Shown: positions 44,401-59,617, counted from the stretch's first letter. The stretch is DNA of 64,000 nt from Panonychus citri (GCF_014898815.1 NW_026515465.1:1-64000); one strand, 5' to 3'. A program made the numbers and translations. The notes: generated from the letters alone by a model not told the origin.

Positions 44401-47400
44401 GAACAAGTAACAAAAATGAATCTAAACTCATAGAGAAAAATGAAAAGTTCATTACTTATTTGTAAACCCTCAGGGTAATTTCAACATGAGAAACAAGTGA
44501 TCAAAGATGGAGGAAAATAATCTGAGTATCATGGATATCAGATAAATTCAGAGAATCAGTTTATTGATTTGAATATTTCTCATGTAAAACATGATGATAA
44601 AGTTTCAGGTATCATCATCATTATCTGTCATCATCAATTATATCATAATAATAATCACCATCATAATCATTTCATTAACTTTTATGTATCAGTTGAATGG
44701 TTGAAAATTCATTTTCAACAGATTCAATTTCAAGTTCACCCTGAAGGCTTATTCATATCATGACAAGTAAAATAACTGTTAATGACTATGTTACATATTA
44801 ATAATCATTCATCACAAAGTGATTAAATTGTTAATTGATTTTTAAAATTAGCAACAAGATATTCACATATTCAATTAAAGGAATCGTTGTAAATAGAGAT
44901 GATTTCATGAGGAAGAAGGGAAAAGTTTTATTCTCATATTTTTCATGATAATCGATTTGAAAATTATCTCGTTTTCGAAATGCTCAAAATCAGTTCTATT
45001 TACTCTTATTATTGAATGAAAATTCATTTTCATCTCTAATTTTCTCATTTTTATTTATTCATCACGATTCAGAGTCAACATGAATATTTGATTGTCTTTT
45101 TCTTCTCTGGTCATTAATCATCATCAGAATTATTATCTGATAGTAATGAAGATATTTGATATAATATCTATCATGATATTGTTTTATTATTCTAAAGGGT
45201 ATGTTTCATGTGAGAATGAGAGAGAGAGAGAGGAAATTTCCTAGTAAATCTATTAGATGATAAAGAAAAACTTTATCATATCAATGGTTGTTTACTCATT
45301 GAACATGAACTTTTCCCCCTGTTGAACAGATTGGTATTAATAATATAGTGATACAATGATAAAGTTTCCACTCTTCATGAAAAGAAAAACCTTTCAGGGA
45401 AGATTTTGAATCGTAAGTCTGAATCTTTCATACACCATCATCAGAATCATCCAATGAATCCCATGAATTGAACAGATACACCAAAAGAAATAATAACAAC
45501 ATGAGAAAAAGAGAGAGGAAAAGAAAAAGAATTTCATTTTTTTTTACTCTTCTCCTCATGAAATAACATGGTGAACATGGAATACGACCAAAAGGAATTG
45601 AATTGAAACTGAATTATTAGGTTGGAAAAAAGGGTAGTGGAGGAAAAGGATATTAAGACGATGAAGATGATCGTCATTGAGGAAGAAAAAATTTTCTTTT
45701 CTTCATTTTTCTCAGAGGAAACATATTGAAAAAGGAAGCGATAGAAAGAAAGAGAGAGAAAACCTCAGAACTTTCATGAGAATTGATCCTGGAAATTTCC
45801 AAGGAATTGTAGATGGTTGAATCAATGAATGGTTCATAGGTAATCATAATAATAACCCCAATGATGACAAAATGATGATCATGAAAAGAGATGAAGATGA
45901 AAAATTTGTTATATTTCATAGATCATATTTTGTTCATTTTGCAGAGAGGAAAAAAGTTCCTGATTTTAAAGATTAATTCTTTCAATGTTCCATGAGCCGA
46001 CACAGAAAACACCATGGCTCAGGCACTTACTCCTTGTGGATTACAGTTTTCATCGCCTTTGGAAATTTCTGTAGAAAATAGTTGAACAATTATCTCCAGT
46101 GAACTGAAATCCTTAAATTTCCAGCAATCTCATGAAATATTTCAACAGCAACTTTTTCTCAAAGTTCAATTGTCATGACAGATAAGTTATCTCAGAATTA
46201 TCCTCTTTCTATCAATGATTGACATGATACACTCATGTGATAATCACCAAAGTGAATACATGTATACTAAGATATTCTACAAAGATTCATCCAAAGTACA
46301 CCAAACATTTTTCAAGAATTTTGAATTTTTTTGGCGCGAAATTCTAAAATAATGCAAAAGAAAAACTTATTAATGAGTTTTTTTTATGATATTCGTTCAT
46401 TTGTCTTCTTAGTTTCGATCTCTCAAGACTTTAGCACCTTATTTTTCATACCTCTTGATCAAAAAATGCCTTGGGAGTCCTGTGTATCGCTGGAGGCGTA
46501 ATTAAAGCTAATTAGTCAAATCGATCTCAATTTCAACCTATTTGACTTTCAGAGCTCCAGTGGTAACACTTTGGTCCAGACTCAGTTACCAATAATAATC
46601 AATCAATCTAATGAAAATTTGAAGATTAAACTAAATCAATAAAGCGATTTACTGTTTCAAAAATCATTAAATTTAAATGATTAGTGTTAATTGTTTAAAT
46701 TATTTGGAAAAAAACAAATTAAATCACTTTAAATGTTAATCAATTGGATGGAGTAAAAAAAACTCTGCAAGGCTTTAATGTACATTAACTGAAATCAATT
46801 ACAATTTGAGCTAATTATCATTAAGAGACTTTGAAAGGTGAAACTTTGATTCTGGTTTGGAAACTGTTTCCATCTCATTTACTCTGATTTCATCTCCTTC
46901 CACCCACCACCCACTGTTACATTCATTTCGAAGCAGGTTAATCATCACAAACTCACCGATGGAAAAGGTTTTTTTTTTCATTACCTTATTTTTTGTGAAT
47001 GGCAAGTAATTGGGGGAGAAACAAAGTTCTAAGAAAACTTTTGACTCCAAGAAAAAAGTTTAACTGAAACTCATTCAGCTGAATTATTCATTCACATGAT
47101 AATCATGGTGATGATTCTGAAATGAATCAACTTCCTGGTTATTTCTGCTTCTATCAAGGTAAGTAAAGAGAGAGAGAGAGAGACTGACTGGCTGAAGGGA
47201 AAAGTTTCAAATTGAATCAGAGTAAATTGTTATTCAATTGTCAATGAAAATGCTGATTTAACAATGAGAGTTGATTGTTGACAATCAGCCAAAGATTAAT
47301 CAAAAATCAATGATATTTTTTACCAATTCAGTGTTCAGAACTTGAAATCATTGAGATTTTGTCTCCTGAGTTTTTCTTATTAAATCAATCATGATAACTG

Positions 47401-50400
47401 AATAATTTAGTTGTTTCTTTTTAAAAATAGAATTGATTATCTTGGAAATTGTAAAGTTCTGATTGACTTGAAATTCTCAATCAATTAATGATCAATTTTT
47501 AATATTCACCATAAATGTTTAACCAAGAATCAAAATGTTTTTCTTGACCAAATAAAAAGAAATGACCATTGGTTTATAATAAGATTTTTCTTGTGGCCAA
47601 TGGTCATCTTTTCATCATCATCTTATTCAATGTAAAAGCTTCATAAATATTTTAAATTGTATTCAGATGTACATATAATTCAGACTTATATTCATGATGT
47701 TAGTCTTACCAACTATCCAATGGTCATTTCAAATTTTATCAATTATTCAGAACCCAAGGAATCAAAAATATTTTGAGACCTCAGAATCAGGGGGATAGAG
47801 AACAGTTTCAGAGAAGAGACTCAATTTTCATGGAGATAAATTAGATGTATGAAAAATTCTGTTTCTAATTTTGTACTAGCAATAAATTCAATCTCGTCCT
47901 CAACACCATGAAACATCATGTATAATGAATAAAGAATCTGAAAAAGGTTGAAAATTGAATATAAATGTTGATCTTGTTGTTGGAATAACAAAAGATGAGT
48001 AAAAATTTTCTCCCAAACAAACATTCAGAACTTTTTCCCTTCCTCAGTTTCATTCATTGTTGAGAACTTTTCTTTCTTATCATTATCATTCTGACGATAA
48101 TGCTACCTACTGTTATTAATAAATTGACAACAAAGTGATTGTGATAATGTTATTAATAACAGTTGACTTGTGAATAATAATCAGCTGATTGGTGAATGAA
48201 CCGAAATTCAGGTTTAACTCATTATATATAAAAGGGATAACAACAATGATAATTATACTATGAAAAATAAACATGGTGAGTTCAGGGTAGGGGGTTAGGC
48301 TGATGTAATTATGTTTGTGTTGATTATTATTATTATCATTCATAATATTATATTGTTATTGGAAATTAATCTGAATGAGAGAGATATTTACTTTAACATA
48401 ACTGAGATGCCTTTTTTTTCATGTTCAGCTTACATGTTGGATTTTCAGTGTTATTATCATGACCATGATCATGTTGTTGAGTGAAATGATTAAATTAATG
48501 GTTCCGTCAGATATATTTGAGATAATCTTCAATGATAATAGATGAGAAATGATAAGAAAAGATAATGATGGTGATAATAATAAGAGAGATATTTAAGTTG
48601 ACTGGGTGGATGAAGAAGGGAAAATCATACCAACTCAAGATAATCTCATGGTGTATATTCCAGAAATGCCCTGAACTAGAATACATACAACATTCATCAT
48701 GATCAATAGTTGGATGATAAATATTGATTTTCTCTTCATCATCTATCTATCATTTTTTACATCTTTAGCTCTCTAAATTTGACTCATCTCTCAACTGAAA
48801 ATTTCAATCGCAATCCACTTTTTGATACCTTCTCCTTAATCTTAATCTTAATCCTAACCATTTACCTTTTCCTATTTACACTTGATCTACTTTTCTTTAC
48901 AGTGTTAACAATATCAATTAACGAACTACTAACATGGTGATTTCTTTTAACCATATTATAGATATGAACTTTTCCAAAAGATCAAGAGTTTTTTTTTGCA
49001 TGATAAAGTAAACACCCAATTTCCATCATGTTAATATCACATAAATTTAATCATCTTTAACCTGAGAAAATATAATTTCAGTTATGAGTAAAGTTAAAGT
49101 TCATAAGTTACCTTTATGTTAAGCCAATCACCAGATTTTCATGTCAATTCTCATTTTTATCTTCAGGTGTGTAAGCCTCATTTTATTATCATCATTAGTC
49201 ACATAATTATCGGCACAGAATCACAATGAGGCTAAAAATAGATCTGAAATTTTATTTATCGAATCTGTCAGAGAAAATTAAAACCAAAAAGAGTAAAAAG
49301 TTCTGATGATGAATTGAAATTTCAAGTTCTCTCTCTTTCCCATTAACTAAGCAAACAATTTCTGAGATTCATGAACTAATTCAGTAATAATAACAGGCCT
49401 ATTTCATGATTCATGAGAATTTCTGAAGATTATCTTGTCCCTGTCTCCATGATGACAGGTAAGCTTTTTACCTTGATAATAAATAGTTAATGATGATTAA
49501 ATAATTGAGCTTTATGATGATATAGATTAAATTGTTGATTATCTCTTTTAATTGTGATGACAATGGTTGGACAATTAGTTAGATAACTTTAAATTGTTAT
49601 CATTTTTATTTTCGTCTATTGATATGATAACAATTTAATCTTGAGAGATAATTGGTAATGATCACAATTAACCACAATCAAGAAACTCTACTCTCAAAGT
49701 CCATTGTTTTACTCATAATCTTGACAAAGTTTCCAAGGTATCACCTTAATCCAAACGGATTAACCTTCATTAATCTTTTACTATTTCCATGTGTCTTCAT
49801 TTTCAACCATTCATTTTACTTGATTCTCCTCTGATTAACTTTAATCACCTTTAAATCATCAAATTGTTAATCAAACAATTAAAGATGCCACTTAAATAAC
49901 CAAAGTTAAATATCATTTATTTTTAATCAACAACTGACAATCAAACAGTATAATAATCAAGTTCAAGTTGAATTTAAAGTTTTTTATTTTTCGCTTTTGT
50001 TTTCATTACGATTTCATGATATTAATCATGAGAAAATAATATTTACACTCGAAATTGTCACAATCATCAAGATGAAGGGGGAAAACAAAGTTGTTCAATT
50101 TTATCTAAAAAAAGATCCTCATGGAAACGATAAAATATATTATTTAGTAATAATAATAATGATAATGATCTTCATCATCGAGACAACTCATGAATATTCA
50201 TAATCCCTGATCTTGTTAGAATTGAACTTTTCAGATGAACTTTTTTGTTCTAATGAAAAGTTTCGAATGAAAATATTGGTAAAACTTTCTAATTTGTGTC
50301 TCTTCTTTTTTTTGTCTTCGTTGTTTCCAGTCTCCATTTCCGTTTTCTGAGAAGTAAAAAGTTCTGAATGATGAACAAAATGAAAGCAGAGAAAAAAAAG

Positions 50401-50953
50401 TTCGAGACAAACAAAAAGTAATAACAACTAGAATATAAGTGATACTATGAACCATTTTTTCGGGTCATGGATTTAATTTAAATTCGTAACAATTAACAAA
50501 AGAAAAAGTGTCATTTGTCATGATTACGAAAATGATTTATTCGAGAAAATGTTCGTAGGGGAAGAAAATTGAATTAGAACTTTTTTTATCCTCATGTTAG
50601 TCTATTTTTTCATCTCGAACATTGAAAACCACAAAACGACAATCAAACGATAAGTAAACAAAAACTACTCAGAAATGGGCGGAAACTGAACTTGATTTAT
50701 GAGTAAAACATGAATACATAATTATCATGGTGAAAGAATTTTTTTTTCATCTCATACTTCTCATCAGTAACCATGAATTCTGGCAAAAAATATGCCTCAG
50801 AATTTAATTCTGAATACTGATTAATAATAAATTGTTATCCTTTATTACCTTGATTAGCATCTATGTTGATAATTATATCTTTATCACCATCGTCATCATC
50901 ATCACTACCACCATGTTAAACCACAAAGATAATTAGATTGGTATAAGATGCTA

Positions 50954-50989
<36 letters not shown>

Positions 50990-51821
50990 GATTGGGGTGG
51001 AGTAAAAACCGCTTCTTCATCAGCTGAATGAAAAAAAGAGTGTGGGAGTTAATGAGAATAAGAAATTTTTTTTCGTTCTCTTCTAATAGTTTAACATAAT
51101 GAGCATGATAATGAGAATATTGAGAAATAAATGAATATATAAAACTGAGTTCGAAAATTGAATTCGTTGAATAGAACAACTCGAGAGAGAGAGAGAGAGA
51201 GAGAGAGAACATGTTAAGCATAATGGAAGATAAAATTCTTTGAGTAATGATTCTGATTCAATGATTTAGATTAAGATGATGAAGATATAATATGAATTAT
51301 CAATAATAATGAGTTAAGATGATAATGATTGAGTTGTAGGTGTGAGAGTGTGAGTTTCATGGACTGAGGTGGGAAGAGGAGGAAAATTTACTCGAGATGA
51401 TCAGAGTAAAGTTAATAATTCTGTCAACACCAGAAGCGATGATGAAAAATACACGTTCATCTTCCTGGTTTTATCATGCTCATTATCACTTAGAATTTAT
51501 TGTGATAATTAACATGATGATGATGATGATGATTTTGCTTATCGTCATGAAGCTTGAAATGATGATCGAGAGGCAAGGAAATTAGCTTGAAGCAAATGTA
51601 TCCATTTAGTGATGAATCACAAATAAATTATTAGACTTTAATATAAGATTGTTAATCGTTAGACTCAATGAATTTTACCATGATTATTATGATAAATTTT
51701 TCATGATGAAAGACAAATTCATGACTTAAAGGGAATGGCAGAGCAAAAATATTATTATAAAAATGTGAATATCAAAGTTTCATATGATCTATTCTCAGAG
51801 CTTCAGTATCATCTAACAAAC

Positions 51822-51823
<2 letters not shown>

Positions 51824-51870
<47 letters not shown>
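51824..51870. repeat. (GA)n microsatellite
   Basis: About 23 GA units, uninterrupted. Confidence 0.9.
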
Positions 51871-51873
<3 letters not shown>

Positions 51874-54571
51874 AATATTTTATCTTCATCTCTCTAATCA
51901 TTTTCATTATAACTGCTGACGGGAAAAAGATGAGGATGAGAAACTTCATCTAAGTTTTTTTCATCTTTTCTCATTTTTTTCTGTCCTACCTTTTAACTTT
52001 CAGTCTCTTCATCTTCATCCTCATCCTTAATCTTTATGACACCCAAACCGGTACCAGGACAAGAAAATCAGTAAATATTATATTATCTTGATAATATTTT
52101 GCCCATGATAATCTGAAAGTACTTTGAAGTATTACAACATTAATCAAGAATCAACAAAGTGTATTGGAGGTAAAATGTTGCTAATTGCAATTGATAATTT
52201 CCCATGAGAGTAATAGTTGCGAAACTGATTAGTTGCAGATTTTGATACATGATGATAATCATGGTGATAAAGACGATGATTAAGCCGAGGTTGATCACAA
52301 GAAATTAAAGGTCCAATCACTGTAATAAATAAGATTTCAACTTAATCATGATTTTCCCCTCAATTATCTGATTGTAAACGAAAAAATTATCACCAATAGA
52401 TTGGAATGAACTTCTCTAAAGTTATTCAATCCTTGTAACTAAATTAACTTGCATTGATCATGATGAACATAATAATGAATTCATCAGTTCAACTGAAGGG
52501 AAAAGTTCATAAGATGTTGAGTAATTGTTATGATAATAATAAAGTCATTGGATTATATTCAGATAACAGGTTGAACTTTTGTATTTTCTCAGTTGAATAT
52601 CACCAACAAAGCTTTTCAATGATATTGATCATTTCCATGGTCATGAACATGATAAATATAAATATAAATATCCCCATGAAAATTACCTCTTACTATTTAT
52701 CGGCAATTATTATGAACTTTGGTGAAAAGTTTTTGACTTTTAATAACTTAAAGGGGTTGAAATTGTCAACACAATAGCTCATGACCAATTCAACGGATAC
52801 GAATATATTATAATACTCATTTTTTCAGAACTTTTCTGAGATTTCTCACCATTATTTTCCCGTCTCAATTATCTTCACTCTAATAGCTTCTCAGTCATCA
52901 GCTATGAGTAAATGCTATTAAGCTTCATTAGTGAGGAAAAGGATGAAGGTAAAAAAATCATTCGAAAATAAGCTAATGGTCAATGTGCCTGAGGGTCATT
53001 TATGGATTTTTCTTGTGATGAAAACATCATAACCATGAAATTTGATCTTCTACGCTCGATATTACACCTTAATAAGAATCGCAATTGATCATTGTTGACA
53101 GAAAAGAAATGAAAATACAAACAACTTAATAAAAGAATTGAAAATCAGTCAAGTTCAGGAATCATCAGTAGCTCATGGTGTTTATCATGATCATCATGAC
53201 TAAATGTTTCTCTGTCATTATTAGCATCATTTGAGATTCTCAGTTTACCGAATGAAGGAAAAGAAGAGTAAAAAAGGAGAGAAAAAAAAATTGAATAAGA
53301 AAAAAATTGATTCGATTTATTTTCTTATTCGTTTCTTTCCTTGCCATTGTTATTTTTTTCCATTCCCATAGTAACCTAAGTTATTTCTGGTTCCAATTCT
53401 GGTTCTCATTTCGTCCTGAACTTGAGGTTCACCATCATTATAAACGTCAACGTGATGGTCATCTGATAATAAACATGAAATTTCAAAATGAACTTTAATG
53501 AAACTAATGTAAAATATATTTCAAGAATTATATAACTTTGTAGACATAAAATTCCGAAAAAGTTAGAAATTTTCATTTCTCATGACTTCATGGCAGAAGA
53601 TAGAGACTCAGAATGACATTTCAAAAATCACTTAACTGTAGCTCAGAATGTCGATTGAGTTTTGATAGATATATATCATTACCCTTATCATGATATCAAT
53701 CGATGAATAATATATTGTTAGAGATGAGAACAGAATCATTTTTGAAAGAGAAGATGAAAAATCACGAAGAAAAGTTCTTAAGCTTTTTGGTTTCATTTTA
53801 GAGCGAAAATCTCAACGATTAGCTCATAGAGGAAAAAGAGCTTAATCCTTGAATGAAAATATGGATGGGAAAAGAAAATCCCTCCATCGAATTATCTCAA
53901 AATCGAAAAGTTATCTAATAGAACTTAATGATTTTCATCAATATCGATTGTCATAGTTAACTGAATAGCTTTTACTGTTAGCCTGGAATCTTTCATGTTA
54001 CAACTAAACCGAAAAAAAAGAGATAAATTGTCAGGGTAATTGTAATTGTCGCTAATCAACAGGCTGATGGTATCGATAAAAAAACAACATTGTAAGATAT
54101 TTATTTCTGACAATTAACTCTTAACATGATTCAATAAATTTCCATTGATTGATTTTGTTTCCTTTTTCTCTATCGGATATAATCATGATGATCACTCTAA
54201 TGATGATGATGATGACGATGACCATTATCATCAGTGATGATTATGATTAATGAACTTTTGCTGAGTATATGTTGATACAATATCATGATAACTATTAATA
54301 TAAAAAGGAGAAAGAGAAAAAAAATTTTATCAATACTTAAGGGATATGTGATATTATTAGTATTTGATGAGATTGTTTATTTTCATTATATAAGCATAAA
54401 GATATTGTAATGAGAAAAGGTTAAGGTTGATGGAAAGTTCTGAGACCTTAGAATTGATTGGTTGTCGTAATAACATTTAGATATAATAACTTGGTTTATA
54501 ATTCAAAAAGATGACCAATATATTGATAGGATTCTTATCCAAAGTTATCTGGTCAGGTAGTTAAAGGAAAC

Positions 54572-54574
<3 letters not shown>

Positions 54575-54609
<35 letters not shown>
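54575..54609. repeat. (GA)n microsatellite
   Basis: About 17 GA units, uninterrupted. Confidence 0.9.
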
Positions 54610-54614
<5 letters not shown>

Positions 54615-57600
54615 TAGGAAGATGATGCAAACAACAACAAACATGAAGATCCAATTTCACGGTTGCTTCACTTTCCATGATACCTTCAGGTTTTTGGTTC
54701 ATTTCCATGTCATAAACGTCCAGTATTTCATTTCTTCTGAATAGATGGAAAGAAAAGTTCCATTTGAAATAGGTTGTATCATCATGTAGACATCATGTAA
54801 TTCGATACATGAGATGAGAGGTGAATCGGTGAATCTTTTTTAAAAAGATATTTAGATTTTCGTTTTGAAACTTTGAAAGTTCTGAGTGAATGACCGTTCA
54901 GTTTGAGAAGTAAACATATATTTTCCTGTCTCATTCTTTGCTTTCTATTGTTATATATTCTATCACGATTATGGTGATAGTGGGAGGTGATGATAGTTAT
55001 AAGGAAAAGGGAGGGCGAATGAGAAAGAAAAAGAAAAAGACGGAAATGAATGAAAAAAAAAACGGATTCAGGTCAAAAGGAAGACAGAAAATTGGACAAG
55101 AAACATAATAACAATCAGCATCATCTCATGATGTTCATAATGATATTCAGGGTGAATTGTTGTTATCATAGAATCAAGATTGGTAAATGAGCAGATAGTA
55201 AACTGAATTCAACTATCATGTGTATGATAATCAGTGAAACTGAATCAAAAGTCATACAAATACATTTGATTCACATTTCAAGTTATTACAAAGATTCATT
55301 GTTATTATATTATTATCCAATCATATCATGAAATATTATCCATGATAATAGCCCTATTGATCTAATGGTTATTGTATATATGAATTTTTATCATTCCCAC
55401 TTCACTTTCAATCCTATCTTTTTAATACCAACCTGATTCATGATGGAATTGAGTGAGAATTTATCAAAATATTCTGGATGAAACTTGTAAATTGTGAAAT
55501 TTTTACATAACCTGACGGAAGTTGAATTGAAATTGAGATGAAGCGTAAAAATTTCATGTATATTCCGATAGTTTGCTCATTGGATACGATAAAACTAAAG
55601 AGAAAAAGTTCATTTCCTTTCTCTCATGATGATAATCTTTGATAATGAACTTTATTCAAAAGGAAATCACCAGTAATTGAACAGAGTATAAAAGGAAAGA
55701 GAAAACTTTTTTTCTGTTGAAATTTTAAGAATCTGAATGATGAGATAAAAATGAATCAATATCTTGTTGCAACTTTTTTTTCTCATGAACTTTTATAATA
55801 ATATTGATCAGTTGCACTCTGATTAACATGATAGATGAACTTTAAGCTCAGTGTAATTTCATGTATGAAAATAACAACAAAAGGTAAATATATTTACTAG
55901 TAAATGATGAAAATAATAAAAGCTTAAAGTCAAAGGGAAACAAACAAATAAAACTCATAATTTATCATGAAACTGAATCAAGAATCTGAAACTGACATGA
56001 AAAAAAAGAAAGAGAGTAGAAGGAGAGAAAATCTGAAAACGGAATTGGAAAATATTATAATAAATAGATTACTGATAATATTATCATAAGAACATGAGAA
56101 TATCTTGAGGAACAGAAAATAAAAAAAGTTCCAAACATAAAGCTACTCTGATTATAATAATAATCATCATGATGATCATGAGAATCATGAAAAATGGACT
56201 TGCAAACGATTCAATTTCTGTCTGAACTTTTTATCGATAACTTTCTGTGACTCAAAATAGTATTCAGGCAGGAAAGAGTTTTAAAATTTTCCGTTCAGAA
56301 AAAGTTCAGTTGATGTGATGATCATCATGAACGAAATACAAAGAAAATACTCTGGGGTTACTTTTCCCTCCCTGCTCCTCGTATCTCACTGTCATAAATA
56401 TATGACTCTCACTCTAATTCTCAGTCTCTCTCTCTCACTCTCTCTTTCTCTCTCTATTTTTATGGTGGAGTTAATAAAGAATAGAATGAAAAAACTGAAT
56501 TTCTATCTCATTCATTTCAAATAAACTCATTATCAGTATCTTTCTCATTCAGTATATTACCATCACCATGAAAATTATTGTTATCAACATTATGATAACC
56601 AAATTAACTTTAATGTAATATGATAATGTAACAATAATTTTATTATCATAATGATGATGATAATTACATTTGAAGTGATAAAAAAAAGTTCTGAATGGAA
56701 AATCAATTGGTTATTACATTTGACTCGAAACTTTGAGTGAAGAAGATCATGAATACAATCAGAACATTGATTTTTATCAAAAATGAAAAATTCTTTGAAT
56801 TCATAAGATTAAAAATTGTCTTTCTTTATAAGAATACTAAATTTTTATGAATTTTGATCTAAAATCAATATAAAAGACTGAGTATAGATTAATGGAAGGA
56901 GATTCAGTAAGACAACTTGAAGTGAGCGAGTTTCAATATCGATGCTCAGATATGGTTCCATGAGTATTAACATGGTAATAATAACGTTCTGAACTCAGTT
57001 CTACCTTGTTAAGGTCTCTCTCTGTTTTTTTTTCTGTTTCATGTTCTATTCAGGGTTTCACGTTATTGTTTCATTGTTTCTCCATGATAATGACAACAAT
57101 CATGATAACAATATTTATGAATAACATGTCAAAATAAACCTCTCATTTCCCCATGAAAACATGATGAGAAGAGAATGAAAAAAAGTTTAGATTAGAAAAA
57201 AAAAACAGAGAAAATTTGTCTTCTTTTTTCGCTGTCAGAACTTTCTGTCGAGTAAAATTTTGCCATGAAAAATGTTGATGAGCATGATGATGTTTTCTCG
57301 ATGCATGAGAAAGAAAGAGAGAGAGAGAGAGAGAGAATTGGAAAAATAATAGAGGTAAAATTTCCCTTGAAGACAAAGTTACTCTAAGAAGATTCATTTC
57401 AATTCTGACATGATATTATTTCGTAGTCATGATATTCGTAATCGTATGTTATTCGCTCCCTGAACCTGCCAAAGTCTTAGAGGAATCAAATTTAATATAA
57501 AAGAAAGAATAAAGAAATAATTTCATTTTCTAAATTCAAAAATCAAATCAAAACATGTAACATACTTTGTGAGAGAAGCAAAATTTCAGAGTCATGATGA

Positions 57601-58391
57601 TTATCATGATAATAATGATTAATATTTCAGTTCTGTATAAACTCGTCATGTCTGAAAATAATTGTTTACTTTTTCTGGTTAATTTTATTTCATTTGTCAA
57701 TTGATGAAAAACTCACCTGAAAACTATTGGAATTGAACATTTTCCATTTGAATTGTGACATGATGATTGCTGATTGTTATTGATTTCCTCCCTTGGTTAT
57801 CATTAAGGTATCAAAATAGTAATAATAATGATAAACATAAACACATCCCAGCTTATTGAGGAAGACAAAGTGGACATTCAACTAAAGTAACTGGACATTT
57901 AGTTACTGGTCATAACTTATCAGTTATATATATAATAAATGCTGTTTGGCCATTTGAAATTGAATTGAAGGGGATAAATCATGATGATAAATGTTTGAGT
58001 TCATAATCATCCATGATACATGGTTTGTTTCTCATGGAATCAATTTCAATTTCTTATTGATTGGAATCTTTTGATTTGCTCTATGCTGTTTATCTCATTC
58101 CCATTCTCATCCTCCTCCCATACAAGTGACCTTTAAATAATTCAATCATTACAACAATAACAACAACGATAATAACATTATCATCATCATCATTTGGATG
58201 ACCACCACCACCATCATCATCATCATGTTAGCTAATATTGAAAATGTTTACTGGTTGAAAAATTTTCCTCCTGAAGATCATTTCATCTCCCTGGATTATG
58301 GTGAGTGAAAAAATCTGTAAAAACTTATACTAGCATTAGCATGTTGACCATTGAGTAGGATTTTTTTTTTCTCTTCATAGTCTAGATATAC

Positions 58392-58492
58392 AGTCGTGAA
58401 AAATGAGTTTCGAATGGATTGAAAATCATTTGCGCAGGTAATGATTACAAACAATTGATTAATTTAATCAAATAATCAAAAAAGCGATAATT
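58392..58492. repeat. Tc1-like element, left terminal inverted repeat
   Basis: Reverse complement of 59618-59715 apart from the outermost few bases; the inner end is GCGATAATT. Confidence 0.92.
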
Positions 58493-58590
58493 ACTTAACC
58501 AAAGATAACAAAATGACTAAATGGAAGTCAAAGGTAAACAGTTACTCACCTTTGTTGTTGTGTTATTAGTTAATTAATTGATTATTTTAA

Positions 58591-59613
58591 ATGCCTCGTC
58601 CAATTAGTCCAGAAATTAGAAGTCAAATTTTTGCTCTTCATAATCAAGGTTACAGTTACAACGAAATTTCAACTGAATTGGGTGTAAGCGCCTCGACAGC
58701 TTGGCGGTGGGTAAATTTGTGTCAACAACGTGGTGATTTAAACACGAGGTATTTAGGATCAACATCTAATTTAAGTGAAGCTGACAAGGAAAATCTACTA
58801 TTAAAGTGGATCGAAGATCCGTTCAAACCATCGACCGTAATAAGAAAAGAGTTGGAATTGGACTGTACGAGTCAAACAATAAATAATTTCTTTCGATCCC
58901 AAGGGATTAAAACTCGCCATGCAGCAATTAAGCCTCGACTAAATGAGCAACAAAGAATGAATCGAGTCGTTTTCGCTACTTTGTATAAAGATTTAGATGT
59001 CAACAAATGTATCTTCATGGACGAGAGTTGCTTTTCATCCTCACGAGAGGGAATAAAAAATGTTAAGAGGACAATTGGTACTCGTTATGACCAACGGTTT
59101 ACGAGTAAGTCTGATCATTGTACAAGGAAGGTCGTATCAACATGGGCAGCGATTACGGTTAACGGTGTTGGTCCACTAGTGACGCTTGATTGTAGACTTG
59201 ATCAGTATGTTTACCTTGAGATTTTAGATACATTAATAGTAGATTTAGTTAAGTCTCAATTTGGACAATCTGAATGTTTTCTGATTGATGACAACTGTCC
59301 AGCTCATCGAGCTAATCTAATTAATGAATGGCTTAGTTGTTGCAATTATCTACACAACATCAACCTTAAGTTGATTAAATTACCTCCATATTCACCTGAA
59401 TTAAATTTAATTGAAAATGTTTGGGGTTGTAACAAAAAAGATTTTCTTTATTCTGATTGTGTCCCTAATACTCGAGATGAGATGAAAGATTTCATTGTTA
59501 GCAATTGGAATAGCAAAAAGTTGATTCCTAATTATTGTGAAAATTTGTTTAACTCATGGACAAAAAGATGTGAAGACATCATTTACAATGATGGTTACGC
59601 AATTAAGTATTGA
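58591..59613 (+). CDS. Tc1/mariner-superfamily transposase, DD40E spacing
   Basis: Intact 340 aa, the normal size for Tc1 transposases, which cut and paste at TA dinucleotides. Residues 1-115 carry the bipartite helix-turn-helix DNA-binding region (SPEIRSQIFALHNQGYSYNE, GVSASTAWRWV, then a second unit ending in TINNFFRSQGIKTRHA). Catalytic residues: Asp144 in FMDES, Asp234 in LIDDNCPAHRA and Glu275 in LNLIENVWG. Between Asp234 and Glu275 lie 40 residues; classical Tc1 has 34. The GRPR-like linker is not evident. The ATG and stop lie 98 and 4 bases inside the repeats. Confidence 0.95.
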   Translation: MPRPISPEIRSQIFALHNQGYSYNEISTELGVSASTAWRWVNLCQQRGDLNTRYLGSTSNLSEADKENLLLKWIEDPFKPSTVIRKELELDCTSQTINNFFRSQGIKTRHAAIKPRLNEQQRMNRVVFATLYKDLDVNKCIFMDESCFSSSREGIKNVKRTIGTRYDQRFTSKSDHCTRKVVSTWAAITVNGVGPLVTLDCRLDQYVYLEILDTLIVDLVKSQFGQSECFLIDDNCPAHRANLINEWLSCCNYLHNINLKLIKLPPYSPELNLIENVWGCNKKDFLYSDCVPNTRDEMKDFIVSNWNSKKLIPNYCENLFNSWTKRCEDIIYNDGYAIKY

Positions 59614-59617
59614 TTAA

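Noticed and set aside
43496..44763. Short frames around 43.5-44.8 kb as exons of the receptor
   Set aside because: No Venus-flytrap or transmembrane motifs and no consistent splice sites.
46321..46600. Region with unlike composition as a second inverted-repeat element
   Set aside because: I could not find matching arms, a target duplication or similarity to 61.3-61.9 kb by eye.
47547..47612. Small inverted repeat (ATGACCATTGG ... CCAATGGTCAT) as a terminator or element
   Set aside because: Only an 11-base arm with a long loop in AT-rich DNA; too short to support a call.
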